Below are positions 15,808-24,843 of a DNA stretch of 64,000 bases, piece after piece; position 1 is the first letter of the stretch, and every line of letters starts with the position of its first letter. A model generated the notes under the pieces. The model did no database searches. It saw only the letters and a list, made by a program, of their open reading frames with translations, and was not told the origin of the DNA. The stretch is taken from NCBI RefSeq assembly GCF_014200755.1, contig NZ_JACHCM010000005.1:124001-188000 (forward strand), written 5' to 3'. Both the position numbers and the translations under genes were made by a program. This DNA is from Rhodanobacter sp. ANJX3 (lineage in GTDB: Bacteria > Pseudomonadota > Gammaproteobacteria > Xanthomonadales > Rhodanobacteraceae).

Positions 15808-17688
15808 TTAGTGCGGGCTGCAGAGGCAGTCCACATAGATATTGGGTGTACCCGCCTTGGCCGTGCGCAGCAGCTGCAGCTCCGGTGCCAGTGCCGGCAT
15901 CTGGGCTACCCAGTTCGGCAACCGCAACCCCCACGACTGCAGGATACGGACGCTGGCGCTCTGATTGAGACCGAGCAGAAAACGCTGGAACCCGCCCGCG
16001 GGCGGCTCGACGTAGCGCACCGGATAGTCGCTGCCCAGCTTCGCCAGGCTTGCGGCATCGGCCACCGCGTTGCCCAGGCCACCGAGCTGATCGACCAGAC
16101 CGCGATCGAGCGCCTGCTGCCCGGTCCATACGCGGCCTTGCGCAATCGCGTTGATCGCGTCATAGCTCTTGCCGCGTGCCGTCGCCACGTTACCGACAAA
16201 GTCGTGATAGCCCTTGTTGATGATCGCCTGGATCACCGCACCGACTTTCGGGTCCAACGCCCGGGTGATGTCGAACGCTCCGGCCATCGGTCCGGTCGCC
16301 ACGCCGTCGCTCTGCACACCGAACTTGGCCAGTGTGTTGGGAATGGAGTAGTACAGACCGAAGATGCCGATCGAGCCGGTAATCGTGTTCGGCTCGGCGA
16401 AAATCTTGTTGGCGTTCATCGAAATCCAGTAGCCGCCGCTGGCCGCCACGTCGCCCATGGATACCACCACCGGAATGCCGGCCTCGCGCGTCAGCTGCAC
16501 CTCGCGGCGGATCTGCTCGGCCGCGAACACTTCGCCGCCGGGCGAGTTGACCCGCAGCACCAGCGCCTTGGTTTTGCGATCCTCACGCGCCTGCCGGATC
16601 AGCGCCGCGGTGGATTCCCCACCGATCGAACCCGGCGACTGCTTGCCGCCGGCGATCTCGCCTTCAGCCACGACGATCGCCACACCCGGTTCGAACCCGC
16701 CGTGCGAAGACGTCTGACTGGCCAGATAACGGGTTTGATCCACCTGGCGGAAGCTGTGCCCCTTGTCGTCGGCCGGCACGCCTTCCTTGCGCAGGATCGC
16801 GATAAGGTCGGCGCGCGTGGCCAGGCCATCGACCAGATGTTCGTTCAAGGCCAGCTGGGCCAGATCGCCCTGCGTGCTGGCGATGGTTTGCGGCAGGTTG
16901 TCGATGTCGTTGCGCAACGTCGCCGGATCAATCTTGCGCAGGGTGGCGACTTCGGCAAGATACTGATCCCACAGGCCGCCCAGCCAGTAACTGTCGGCCT
17001 GCTTCGCTTCCGGCGATGCCTGCTCGAGGATGTACGGCTCGGCCGCACTCTTGAACTGGCCTACGCGGAACAGGTGTACGTCGACGCCGAGCTTGTCCAG
17101 CAGATTCTTGTAGAAAAGACGGTAGTCGGCCAGGCCGGTGAGCATGACGCCACCCTGGGGGTCGATCAGCACGCGGTCGGCATGCGCGGCCAGGTAATAC
17201 TGGCCCTGATCCAGATTCACCGCCCAGACGATCACCGGCTTGCCGGTGGCGCGAAACCGGTCCAGCGCGGCACCGACCTCGCGCAGCGCGGCAAAACCGC
17301 CGCCCTGCAAATCATCCGGCAGCAGCACGATGCGGGTGATGCGCTTGTCCTTGGCCGCGGCGTCGATCGCGCCGACGATATCGCGCAGTTGCACCTGCTT
17401 CGGTTCGTTGCCCGACAGGCCGTCGAGGGTGCGCTGCAACGGGTCGATGCTGTACTGCTCGACCAGTTGGCCTTGCGGTTTGAGCACCAGCACACTGTCG
17501 TTCTGCAGCGTGCGCGCCATGCGTCCGCCGGCTAGGCCGCCGACGATCGCCAGAAACACGACGAACAGCAGCGTGAAAAACAGCAGGTTGATGATCACCA
17601 GCCGCACGACGTTGATGCCCCGCCCCAGCGAGCGGATGAAAGCCCAGAAGCCGCGCGGGCGGCGTGGCGGCGGCAGTGGTGGCGTCAT
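15808..17688 (-). CDS. sppA: Signal peptide peptidase SppA (67K type)
   Basis: SppA cleaves leftover signal peptides in the inner membrane as a self-compartmentalised serine protease. The 626-residue length fits the two-domain enterobacterial form (about 618). One N-terminal membrane segment (VVRLVIINLLFFTLLFVVFL) is followed by the two peptidase folds. The catalytic Lys is K213 in GQFKSAAEP and the nucleophile is S417 in VAASGGYWIS, matching the Lys/Ser pair of E. coli SppA. I chose ATG 17688; the frame is open to a TTG at 17742, which would overlap the MATE gene. It lies 43 bases downstream of the MATE gene on the same strand. Confidence 0.93.
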   Translation of the reverse strand: MTPPLPPPRRPRGFWAFIRSLGRGINVVRLVIINLLFFTLLFVVFLAIVGGLAGGRMARTLQNDSVLVLKPQGQLVEQYSIDPLQRTLDGLSGNEPKQVQLRDIVGAIDAAAKDKRITRIVLLPDDLQGGGFAALREVGAALDRFRATGKPVIVWAVNLDQGQYYLAAHADRVLIDPQGGVMLTGLADYRLFYKNLLDKLGVDVHLFRVGQFKSAAEPYILEQASPEAKQADSYWLGGLWDQYLAEVATLRKIDPATLRNDIDNLPQTIASTQGDLAQLALNEHLVDGLATRADLIAILRKEGVPADDKGHSFRQVDQTRYLASQTSSHGGFEPGVAIVVAEGEIAGGKQSPGSIGGESTAALIRQAREDRKTKALVLRVNSPGGEVFAAEQIRREVQLTREAGIPVVVSMGDVAASGGYWISMNANKIFAEPNTITGSIGIFGLYYSIPNTLAKFGVQSDGVATGPMAGAFDITRALDPKVGAVIQAIINKGYHDFVGNVATARGKSYDAINAIAQGRVWTGQQALDRGLVDQLGGLGNAVADAASLAKLGSDYPVRYVEPPAGGFQRFLLGLNQSASVRILQSWGLRLPNWVAQMPALAPELQLLRTAKAGTPNIYVDCLCSPH

Positions 17689-17731
17689 GCGTGCGGCTCG
17701 TGTGAGGTAACAGAGTGAATGAAGCGCGACA

Positions 17732-19135
17732 TCAAAGCTCAAGCGTAACGGGTAAGACCGGCTCGGTCACTGCGGCACGCTGCCAGCGCTCGCGCCAGGC
17801 GCTGCGCCAGAATCGCACAAACAACAACACCGCGGCGACCGACAGCCCGGCGATCAGACCCATCCACATGCCACGCGCACCCATGCCCTGATTGAACGTC
17901 AGCCACCAGCCCAGCGGCATGCCGATCATCCAGTAGGCGAACAAGGTAATCGCCATCGGCACGCGGGTGTCCTTCAGCCCGCGCAGCGCGCCGTTCGACG
18001 CGACCTGGATGCCGTCGGAAAACTGGAACAGCCCGGCCAGCACGATCAGCTGCATCGCCAGCGCGATCACTTTGGGATCGTGCGTATATAAAGAGGCGAT
18101 GAAGTGCGGCAGGCCCAGCATCAGCGCCGCCGAGACCAGCTGCGTGCCCAGGGTCAAACCGATGCCGCAAAAGCCCGCGTAGCGCACGCCGCGCGCGTCG
18201 CCCCGTCCCACCGCGTTACCGACCCGCACCGTGATCGCCATCGCCAGCCCCAGCGGGATCATGAAAAACAGCGAGGCGATATTGATCGCCACCTGATGGC
18301 TGGCGATCACGTCCTCGCCCAGCGAGCTGATGATCAGCGCCGTGGCGACGAACAATCCCGCTTCGGCCAGCAAGGTCACGGCCATCGGCAGACCGACATG
18401 TGCCAGCGCCGCAATGCGGCGTAGATGCGGCCATTCGAAATGATCGAGTAGACCCAGGCCGCGGTAGTTGGGATGCTTCAGCACGTAAAGGCCCAGTCCC
18501 ATCATCTCGATCCACAGCACGGCTGCCGTGGCCATGCCGCAACCGTGCGCGCCCTGCGGCGGCAAACCGAACTTGCCGAACATCAGCGCATAGCCCAGCG
18601 GCACCAGCAGCGCCAGACCGCCGAGGCTGAAATACATCGACGGCCGAGTCAATGACAAGCCTTCGGACAAACCGCGCAGGGCGAAATAACAGGTCAGCGC
18701 CGGTGCACCCCAACTGATCGCCAGCAGAAACGCCTGCACGTCGTGGCGCAGGCTCGGCGTGACACCCATCAGCTCGATCAACGGCATGGCGTGACGTACC
18801 GCAAACCACAGCAGCACGCCCATGCCGAGCGCCAGCCACAGCGCCTGACGGAACACCGCACCGACTTCGAGCCGCCGACCGGCGCCGTCGAGCTGGGCCA
18901 CCCACGGCGGCACCGCCATCATCATGCCGATGCCGCTGACGATGGCCAGCGACCAGATGCTTGCGCCGACCGCCACCGCGCCGAGCACGTGCGCGCTGAA
19001 ATGTCCGGCCAACAGCGCGTCGATGACGTTGCTGCCGATCGCCGCCAGCTGGGCGAATACCAGCGGCAGCGCAAGACGCACCGTGGCGCGCAGCTCGTGC
19101 ATCAGACGCACGCGTTCGGGGCGAAAAGCTTTCAT
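17732..19135 (-). CDS. MATE family multidrug efflux transporter (NorM-like)
   Basis: The 467-residue polytopic inner-membrane protein has about twelve hydrophobic segments in two homologous halves. The first half opens LALPLVFAQLAAIGSNVIDALLAG, the TM1-2 region of NorM-type MATE proteins, with an acidic residue in TM1 position; the second opens HVGLPMAVTLLAEAGLFV. These transporters export cationic drugs and dyes in exchange for Na+ or H+. ATG 19135 begins MKAFRPERVRLMHELR, a short cytosolic leader; the open frame runs much further upstream but that part has no membrane or family features. It is followed closely by sppA. Confidence 0.9.
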   Translation of the reverse strand: MKAFRPERVRLMHELRATVRLALPLVFAQLAAIGSNVIDALLAGHFSAHVLGAVAVGASIWSLAIVSGIGMMMAVPPWVAQLDGAGRRLEVGAVFRQALWLALGMGVLLWFAVRHAMPLIELMGVTPSLRHDVQAFLLAISWGAPALTCYFALRGLSEGLSLTRPSMYFSLGGLALLVPLGYALMFGKFGLPPQGAHGCGMATAAVLWIEMMGLGLYVLKHPNYRGLGLLDHFEWPHLRRIAALAHVGLPMAVTLLAEAGLFVATALIISSLGEDVIASHQVAINIASLFFMIPLGLAMAITVRVGNAVGRGDARGVRYAGFCGIGLTLGTQLVSAALMLGLPHFIASLYTHDPKVIALAMQLIVLAGLFQFSDGIQVASNGALRGLKDTRVPMAITLFAYWMIGMPLGWWLTFNQGMGARGMWMGLIAGLSVAAVLLFVRFWRSAWRERWQRAAVTEPVLPVTLEL

Positions 19136-19291
19136 CGACGTGGCGTATTCATGAGCGGCGCATTCTAACCGAGCAGCCCGACCGAGCGGCGCGACCCCTC
19201 TTTGCATCGCTGCTGAGCCAAGCTTGCTGCCACACGGCGCAGCCTGTGCAAAGATCGGTGGTTGAGCCGGAGACGACCGGACGGGGATTTC

Positions 19292-20506
19292 ATGAACAAG
19301 CTCACCAGCTATGAAGGGCAGCATTGCGCCAATTGCGGCGCGGCCATGCACGGCGAGTTCTGCCACGAATGTGGTCAGTCGATCCACAGCGTGCTCAAGC
19401 CGATCCACGGCATGCTCGAAGACACGATGGACATCGTGTTTCACGTCGATGGCCGCGCGGTGCACACCATACCGCCGCTGCTGCTGAAACCCGGCTTTCT
19501 CACCCTGGAATATTTCAGTGGCCGTCGCGTGCGCTACATCGCGCCGTTCCGCCTGATGTTCGTCCTCAGCCTGCTGGCGTTTTTCATGATCCACCTGCAG
19601 CTCGATTCACTGAGCAAAAAAATGATTCGCGGGAACCTTCCGGTGGTGACCAACGGCAACGCGTTTGAAGATGCTCACACGCAAGCCGAAGTACGCGACC
19701 AGCTGAAGCAGCAACTGGCCGAACTGGATCGTGCGCGCGCCTCGCTGCCAAACGTAGCCAAGCCGGATATGGACATGGCTGCGCAGAAAATGCGCGACGC
19801 GGCGAATCAACGATTGCTCGCCCTGGGGGCAGCGCCCGCGCCAGCCGCCTCGCAGGCGTCGCCCCCGACATCGACGTCATCCACCGCGAGCGATACCGAT
19901 ACGACGGTCGGCAAGCGCGCCCATGGGCGCGGCAAAGATGACGATGAGGGCATGACCCGCATGGCGACCATGCACATCGACTGGCTGCCCGATGCGGCCA
20001 ACGCGCGCCTCAACCTGCTTGGCCAGCACATGCAAGCGAATTTGCACAACTTCAGGCATGGCGACGCGGCCGCGCGCGAGGAATCCGTCCAGCGCATGAT
20101 CACCGGCTTCTTCGGCGTTCTTCCGCCGACCATGTTTGTGCTGATGCCCGTCTTCGCGCTGCTGCTGAAGCTGGTCTACCTGTTCAAGCGCCGCCTTTAC
20201 ATCGAGCACCTGATCGTGGCGCTGCACAGCCATGCCTTTCTTTTTCTCAGCCTGATGCTGGGCGCCCTGGTCGGCATGCTCGCCGCCTGGGTCAAACCGG
20301 CCGCTCCGTGGTTGGCCACGCCGCTTGGCTGGATCAATCTGGCGTTGTGGATTTGGGCGCCGATCTATCTGCTGATCATGCAGAAGCGTGTTTATCGGCA
20401 AGGCTGGCCGATGACGATCCTCAAATACCTGTTTATCGGCTGGTGCTATTGCGTGCTGCTGACGTTCGCACTCGCGATTGCCGGCGTGCTCAGCGTTGCA
20501 TACTGA
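19292..20506 (+). CDS. DUF3667-like membrane protein with N-terminal zinc ribbon
   Basis: The 404-residue protein begins with two CxxC-type pairs (CANC and CHEC, residues about 12-30) that should bind zinc, then a DUF3667-type segment (KPGFLTLEYFSGRRVRYIAPFRL) and a first membrane helix. A long central loop, about residues 120-260, is charged and partly low complexity (APAPAASQASPPTSTSST). Four C-terminal membrane helices follow. The start ATG 19292 has GGGG six bases upstream. The function of DUF3667 proteins is unknown. The gene is divergent from the MATE gene and has no obvious operon partner. Confidence 0.8.
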   Translation: MNKLTSYEGQHCANCGAAMHGEFCHECGQSIHSVLKPIHGMLEDTMDIVFHVDGRAVHTIPPLLLKPGFLTLEYFSGRRVRYIAPFRLMFVLSLLAFFMIHLQLDSLSKKMIRGNLPVVTNGNAFEDAHTQAEVRDQLKQQLAELDRARASLPNVAKPDMDMAAQKMRDAANQRLLALGAAPAPAASQASPPTSTSSTASDTDTTVGKRAHGRGKDDDEGMTRMATMHIDWLPDAANARLNLLGQHMQANLHNFRHGDAAAREESVQRMITGFFGVLPPTMFVLMPVFALLLKLVYLFKRRLYIEHLIVALHSHAFLFLSLMLGALVGMLAAWVKPAAPWLATPLGWINLALWIWAPIYLLIMQKRVYRQGWPMTILKYLFIGWCYCVLLTFALAIAGVLSVAY

Positions 20507-20940
20507 CGCCGCCTGCGGTGGGTATGGACGATCTAGGAATGCGCTCTCAAGAAGCCCTTCTTCGTCGGTTTTGCACAGCGTCATCTGCCTGTCAAGCGGT
20601 GTGAATGGCTTGGGTCAATTGTGTGAATGCCAGGTGACGCAAAATTTCAAATTATTGATTTCAAAGATTTATTTTTCGTGATGAAAACTTGGTCAAGCCG
20701 TCCCGAAGGGCGTCACGGCGGGCCTTGAGGCCTCCGCTCCCCTTTACATCCACAGACTTATCCACAGGTCTTGTGGATAAGCGCAAAACCTTACCAGGGT
20801 GAGTCACTTAGCCTTCGTTTCTCGATATTTAAGGAGCTAGTGCGCGCAAGCTCCACTCGCCGCTTTTTACCCGCGGGCGCAAGGCTCGGCGGATGGTCAG
20901 CGGCACATCCCCGGCTACACTGCCCGATCACGAGGAAAGC
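20507..20940. other. Intergenic region upstream of priA with origin-like features
   Basis: The 434 bases contain no gene. They include an AT-rich tract (20641-20690, only 9 G/C in 50 bases by my count) and, 70 bases further on, the paired DnaA boxes listed separately, plus looser matches TTTTGCACA (20569-20577) and ACATCCACA (20746-20754). An imperfect GATTTATTTTT within the tract resembles the 13-mers of E. coli oriC. The rightward priA promoter is also expected here. Confidence 0.55.
20758..20780. promoter_or_regulatory. Inverted pair of perfect DnaA boxes
   Basis: TTATCCACA on the plus strand (20758-20766) and its exact inverse TGTGGATAA (20772-20780) are separated by five bases. Both match the strict DnaA-box consensus TTATNCACA. 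The pair lies 160 bases upstream of the priA start codon. It could make priA transcription respond to DnaA, titrate DnaA, or be part of an origin-like element. Confidence 0.75.
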
Positions 20941-23115
20941 ATGCCTGCCGTTCTACGCGTTGCCCTGCCGGTGCCCCTGCCGACCCTGTTCGACTACTTG
21001 CCGCCTGCGGAAGGGTCAGCGCAGGCGGGTAGCCGCGTGTGGGTGCCGTTCGGTCGAGGCAAGCTGGTTGGCGTGGTGGTGGAGATCGATGCGCAGGCCG
21101 CAGTCGGCAGCAGCCGACTGAAGCCGGCCATCCGGTTGCTGGACGACGCGCCGCTGCTCGATGCCGAACTGATGCAGACCCTGGCATGGGCCGCCGACTA
21201 CTGGTTGGGCGCTCCGGGTGAGGCGTATGCCAACGCGCTGCCGCTCGCCCTGCGCGAACCGCGGCCGCGGCCGGCCATCGGCGATGAATACTGGTCGCTC
21301 AGCGCCGCCGGTCAGAGCGCGCACGATGCCGGCAGCCGGCGCGGCGGCAGCAAGCAGCTGCTGGCCTTGCTGGCCGAACGCGCCCTCAGCGCGCAGGAAC
21401 TGACCGAGCGCCTGCCAGGCTGGCGCGACGCCAGCCGGCGGCTGGCTGCTGCAGGCCTGATCGAGCGCAGCGAACGGCCGCCGCTGAATCACGCCCTGCC
21501 CGCTTCGCTGCCGCCGCAGTTGAACGACGAGCAACAGCAGGCGGTTGCCGCCGTCAGCGCACATCTGGGCGAATATCAGCCGTTCCTGCTCGATGGCGTC
21601 ACCGGCAGCGGCAAAACCGAGGTCTATCTGGCCTTGATCGAACAGGTGCTGGCGCAGGGCAAGCAGGCGCTGCTGCTGGTACCGGAAATCGGCCTGGCAC
21701 CGCAGACCGTGCGTCGCCTGCGCGAGCGGCTGGGCGTCATCGTGGAAGTGCTGCACTCGAACCTGTCCGAAGGCGATCGCGCACGCGCCTGGCTGCGCGC
21801 ACGCGCCGGCAGCGCGCGGGTGATTCTGGGCACGCGCTCGGCGATGTTCACGCCGCTGCCGGAGGCCGGCATCATCATCGTCGACGAGGAGCACGACAGC
21901 GCCTACAAGCAGCAGGAAGGCTTCCGCTACCACGCGCGCGATCTGGCCGTGGTGCGCGCACGCGCGCTGAACGTGCCGGTGCTGCTGGGCTCGGGTACGC
22001 CGTCACTGGAGTCACTGGCAAATGCGGAAGCGGGCCGCTACCGGACGCTTCATCTGCGCGCGCGGCCCGGTGCGATCCGCCCGCCGCAGGTGCAAATTAT
22101 CGACATGCGCGCACAGCGGCTGGAGCACGGCATGTCGCCGGCCCTACTGGCGGCGGTAGCGGAAACCGTGGCGCGTGGCGAGCAGGCGCTGGTGTTTCGC
22201 AACCGCCGCGGCTACGCCCCCGTGCTGCTGTGCCGCAGCTGTGGCTGGCACCCCGACTGCCCACGCTGCGACCGGCCGCTGACCCTGCACGCCGGCCGCC
22301 GTCAGCTGCTCTGCCATCACTGCGATTTTCGCCAGCGCGTGCCTGTCGCCTGCCCCGTCTGCGCATCGGCCGACCTGAAGCCGCAGGGACAGGGCACCGA
22401 GCGCCTCGAAGAGGCGCTGATCGCACACTTTCCGCAGGTGCCGGTGCTGCGCGTCGATCGCGAAACCACGCGCCGGCGCGACGCGTTCGAGCAGCTGCTG
22501 GCCACGCTGCAGAACGATCAGCCGGCGATCCTGGTCGGCACGCAGATGCTGGCCAAGGGGCACGACCTGCCCAACCTCACCATGGTGGCGATCGTCGGCG
22601 TGGACGAGGGTTTGCACAGCGTCGATTTCCGCGCCGGCGAACGCATGGCGCAGCTGGTGGTGCAGGTGGCCGGGCGTGCCGGGCGCGCGCGCAAACCCGG
22701 CCGCGTACTGCTGCAAACCCATCAGCCCGAGCATCCGCTGCTGCGCGGGCTGCTCGCTCACGGGTACGCCGCGGCAGCGCGCGAACTGCTGGCCGAACGC
22801 CGGCAAATTCAGCTGCCACCGTACAGCCATCAGGTGCTGCTGCGCGCCGATGCGCCCACGCGCGAGCCGGTCGATGCGTTTCTTGCCGCCGCGCATGCGG
22901 CGCTGCCGGAAAGTGCCGAACTGCAGATCGCCGGGCCGATGCCCGCGCCGATGCCGCTGCGCGCCGGCCGTCATCGCGGCCAGCTGCTGCTCGAGGCGGC
23001 CAGCCGAAGCGTGCTGCATGGCCTGCTGCGGCCGTGGCGGCTGGCACTTACCGCGATGCCGCAGGCGCGGCACGTGCGCTGGTCGCTGGACGTCGATCCG
23101 ATCGATCTTTACTGA
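20941..23115 (+). CDS. priA: Primosomal protein N' (replication restart helicase PriA)
   Basis: PriA recognises stalled forks and reloads the replicative helicase. The 724-residue length fits. The N-terminal DNA-binding domain (LRVALPVPLPTLFDYLPP) is followed by the helicase core with Walker A GVTGSGKT (K225) and Walker B DEEH (D315). Eight cysteines of the two zinc sites are present between about residues 430 and 480 (CRSCGWHPDCPRC, then CHHC and CPVC), inserted between the helicase lobes. Motif VI region QVAGRAGRARKPG is present. ATG 20941 has GAGGA five to six bases upstream; the frame is open from GTG/ATG 20893. The upstream region has DnaA boxes. It converges with tatC, 28 bases away. 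Confidence 0.96.
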   Translation: MPAVLRVALPVPLPTLFDYLPPAEGSAQAGSRVWVPFGRGKLVGVVVEIDAQAAVGSSRLKPAIRLLDDAPLLDAELMQTLAWAADYWLGAPGEAYANALPLALREPRPRPAIGDEYWSLSAAGQSAHDAGSRRGGSKQLLALLAERALSAQELTERLPGWRDASRRLAAAGLIERSERPPLNHALPASLPPQLNDEQQQAVAAVSAHLGEYQPFLLDGVTGSGKTEVYLALIEQVLAQGKQALLLVPEIGLAPQTVRRLRERLGVIVEVLHSNLSEGDRARAWLRARAGSARVILGTRSAMFTPLPEAGIIIVDEEHDSAYKQQEGFRYHARDLAVVRARALNVPVLLGSGTPSLESLANAEAGRYRTLHLRARPGAIRPPQVQIIDMRAQRLEHGMSPALLAAVAETVARGEQALVFRNRRGYAPVLLCRSCGWHPDCPRCDRPLTLHAGRRQLLCHHCDFRQRVPVACPVCASADLKPQGQGTERLEEALIAHFPQVPVLRVDRETTRRRDAFEQLLATLQNDQPAILVGTQMLAKGHDLPNLTMVAIVGVDEGLHSVDFRAGERMAQLVVQVAGRAGRARKPGRVLLQTHQPEHPLLRGLLAHGYAAAARELLAERRQIQLPPYSHQVLLRADAPTREPVDAFLAAAHAALPESAELQIAGPMPAPMPLRAGRHRGQLLLEAASRSVLHGLLRPWRLALTAMPQARHVRWSLDVDPIDLY

Positions 23116-23143
23116 TCGGTCGAACGATCAGACACAACGACGG

Positions 23144-23917
23144 CTATTCCGACAGGTCGCGCCGCAGCGATCCGGGCTTGACCAACCAGCGCACCGCCAG
23201 AATCCCCAGCTCGTAAAGCAGGCACATCGGAATGCCGAGCATCAGCATCGAAGTGATGTCCGGGGGCGTGATCAGCGCAGCGATCGCGAACGCGCCGCAG
23301 ATCGCATAGCGCCGCGCGCTGCGCAGCTTTTCCAAATCGACCAGGCCGATCGCGGCGATGATCACCACCGCCACCGGCACCTCGAAACACAGGCCGAAGG
23401 CGAAGAACATCAGCATCACGAAATCGAGGTAGTGGGTGATGTCGGTCATCATCTCCACGCCCTGCGGCGTCACCGCCGTAAGGAAACGAAACGCCGCCGG
23501 CAGCACCAGAAAATACGCGAACGCGCCGCCCATGTAGAACAATACCAGCGCTGCCGCAAGCAGCGGCCGCGCCAGCCGCTTTTCGTGCTTGTACAAGCCG
23601 GGACTGACAAACGCCCACAACTGATAAAGCACCATCGGCATGCTGATGAAAAGAGCCGTATAGAAGGCCAATTTCAGCGGCGTGATGAACGGGCTGGTGA
23701 CTTCGGTCGCAATCAAATGCGCACCCTGCGGCAGCCGCGCCACCAGCGGCTTGGCCAGCTCGGCATAGAGTCGGTTGGCAAACGGCACCAGCGCAATAAG
23801 TACGACCAGCACCGTGCCCACCGCCCACATCAGGCGAAGTCGCAGCTCCAGCAAGTGCGAAAAAAGCCCCTGCAGGCCTTCCTCCGCATCGGGGGCATCG
23901 GATTCAGGCGTGGCCAT
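23144..23917 (-). CDS. tatC: Twin-arginine translocase subunit TatC
   Basis: TatC is the inner-membrane receptor that, with TatB, binds twin-arginine signal peptides of folded exported proteins. The 257-residue protein has six membrane helices and the family signatures FSHLLELRLRL near the N-terminus and FVSPGLYKHEKR in the first periplasmic loop region. ATG 23917 lies inside the tatB gene (14-base overlap), implying translational coupling; upstream in-frame starts are less likely because they lengthen the cytosolic leader. It is the last gene of tatABC and converges with priA. Confidence 0.95.
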   Translation of the reverse strand: MATPESDAPDAEEGLQGLFSHLLELRLRLMWAVGTVLVVLIALVPFANRLYAELAKPLVARLPQGAHLIATEVTSPFITPLKLAFYTALFISMPMVLYQLWAFVSPGLYKHEKRLARPLLAAALVLFYMGGAFAYFLVLPAAFRFLTAVTPQGVEMMTDITHYLDFVMLMFFAFGLCFEVPVAVVIIAAIGLVDLEKLRSARRYAICGAFAIAALITPPDITSMLMLGIPMCLLYELGILAVRWLVKPGSLRRDLSE

Positions 23918-24473
23918 GCGGCGTATCCCTGTCATGTGTGGGATCGCGCTCCGGCCTGGTGAGCGGCGCGTCCAGCGGCAGCTCGGCCTGCACACCCTCC
24001 GGTGCCTGACTGCTATCGCTAACATGCTCGCCTGACGTTTCAGCGGCGCGCGCTGCGCTTGCGGGGGACGGGCTCGCGGACGTGGCGCCGGCCGGCTGCG
24101 AAGCTACCGGATGCCCGCCGGCGACCGGCTCCTGTAGTGCTGCGTCTTGCGATGGCAGCGCAGCATCCGGTGCCGGCGGCTGCAGCTTCACCATGGCAGC
24201 CGCTTCGGCAAACGGGTCGTGGGTTTCTTTCAAGGTGTTCTTAACGTGCTGCTGTGCGGCCTCAGCACTGGCCACGGCTTCACGCGCGCTGCGCTTGATC
24301 TCCTCGATCTCCAGCTCGCGCTCGACTTCGGCTTTGACGTTGTCCCAGCCGCTGCGAACGCGGCGCAGCAGCGCGCCCGCGGTACGGGCCGCGCCGGGCA
24401 GTTTTTCCGGGCCCAGCACGATCAAGGCGATCAGTGCGAGCAGCACCATTTTGCCGAGACTAAGCTCGATCAT
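23904..24473 (-). CDS. tatB: Twin-arginine translocase subunit TatB
   Basis: The 189-residue protein has the TatB plan: a short N-terminal membrane helix (LSLGKMVLLALIALIVLGPEKLP) with the Gly-Pro hinge and Glu of the family, an amphipathic helix (RTAGALLRRVRSGWDNVKAEVERE), and then a long tail rich in Ala, Pro and Ser. It forms the substrate-binding complex with TatC. It overlaps tatC by 14 bases and follows tatA by 40 bases. The tail, about 110 residues, is longer and more acidic than the conserved part requires and is probably disordered. Confidence 0.94.
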   Translation of the reverse strand: MIELSLGKMVLLALIALIVLGPEKLPGAARTAGALLRRVRSGWDNVKAEVERELEIEEIKRSAREAVASAEAAQQHVKNTLKETHDPFAEAAAMVKLQPPAPDAALPSQDAALQEPVAGGHPVASQPAGATSASPSPASAARAAETSGEHVSDSSQAPEGVQAELPLDAPLTRPERDPTHDRDTPHGHA

Positions 24474-24513
24474 CGACGCTCTCGATCATGGCCCCGCTCC
24501 GCCCGCCGCGCGC

Positions 24514-24780
24514 TTACTTGGTTTCGCTGGAGTCGCGCTGACCCTGCGTGGTGCCGGTGCGAGTGCTGTCCACCGGCGGGTCGGCGCGCAAGTGCTCCGC
24601 GTCCTGACGCTTGGCCTCGGCCTCCTTCTGCTTGGCTTCGTCATCGCCGCTGACGCTTTTCTTGAAATCGCGGATGGCGGCGCCGAGGTCTGGGCCAAGG
24701 TTGCGAATCTTCTTGGTACCGAATACCAGCAGCACCACGACCAGCAAGATGATCCAGTGCCACATACTGTCAAAACCCAT
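24514..24780 (-). CDS. tatA: Twin-arginine translocase subunit TatA
   Basis: The 88-residue protein has one membrane helix ([15 protein letters not shown]), the [14 protein letters not shown] hinge and amphipathic helix, and a charged tail. TatA oligomerises to let folded proteins cross the inner membrane. ATG 24780 has AGAGGT about six bases upstream; the frame extends 21 codons further upstream without family features. It is the first gene of tatABC and lies 63 bases downstream of the SYLF gene on the same strand. Confidence 0.94.
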   Translation of the reverse strand: MGFDSMWHWIILLVVVLLVFGTKKIRNLGPDLGAAIRDFKKSVSGDDEAKQKEAEAKRQDAEHLRADPPVDSTRTGTTQGQRDSSETK

Positions 24781-24843
24781 GATGACCTCTGAACCGATTC
24801 CGAATGAACCCATGGAGCTCAGGCTGCAACCCGAGCCCGACAA

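Noticed and set aside
16681..16710. A GGTTCGAACCC string resembling a tRNA T-loop
   Set aside because: It lies inside sppA coding sequence and no acceptor or anticodon stems surround it.
23112..23131. A hairpin (7-bp arms CTGATCG/CGATCAG) between the convergent priA and tatC genes
   Set aside because: As a terminator it lacks a U-run on either side; it may be chance, since one arm includes the priA stop.
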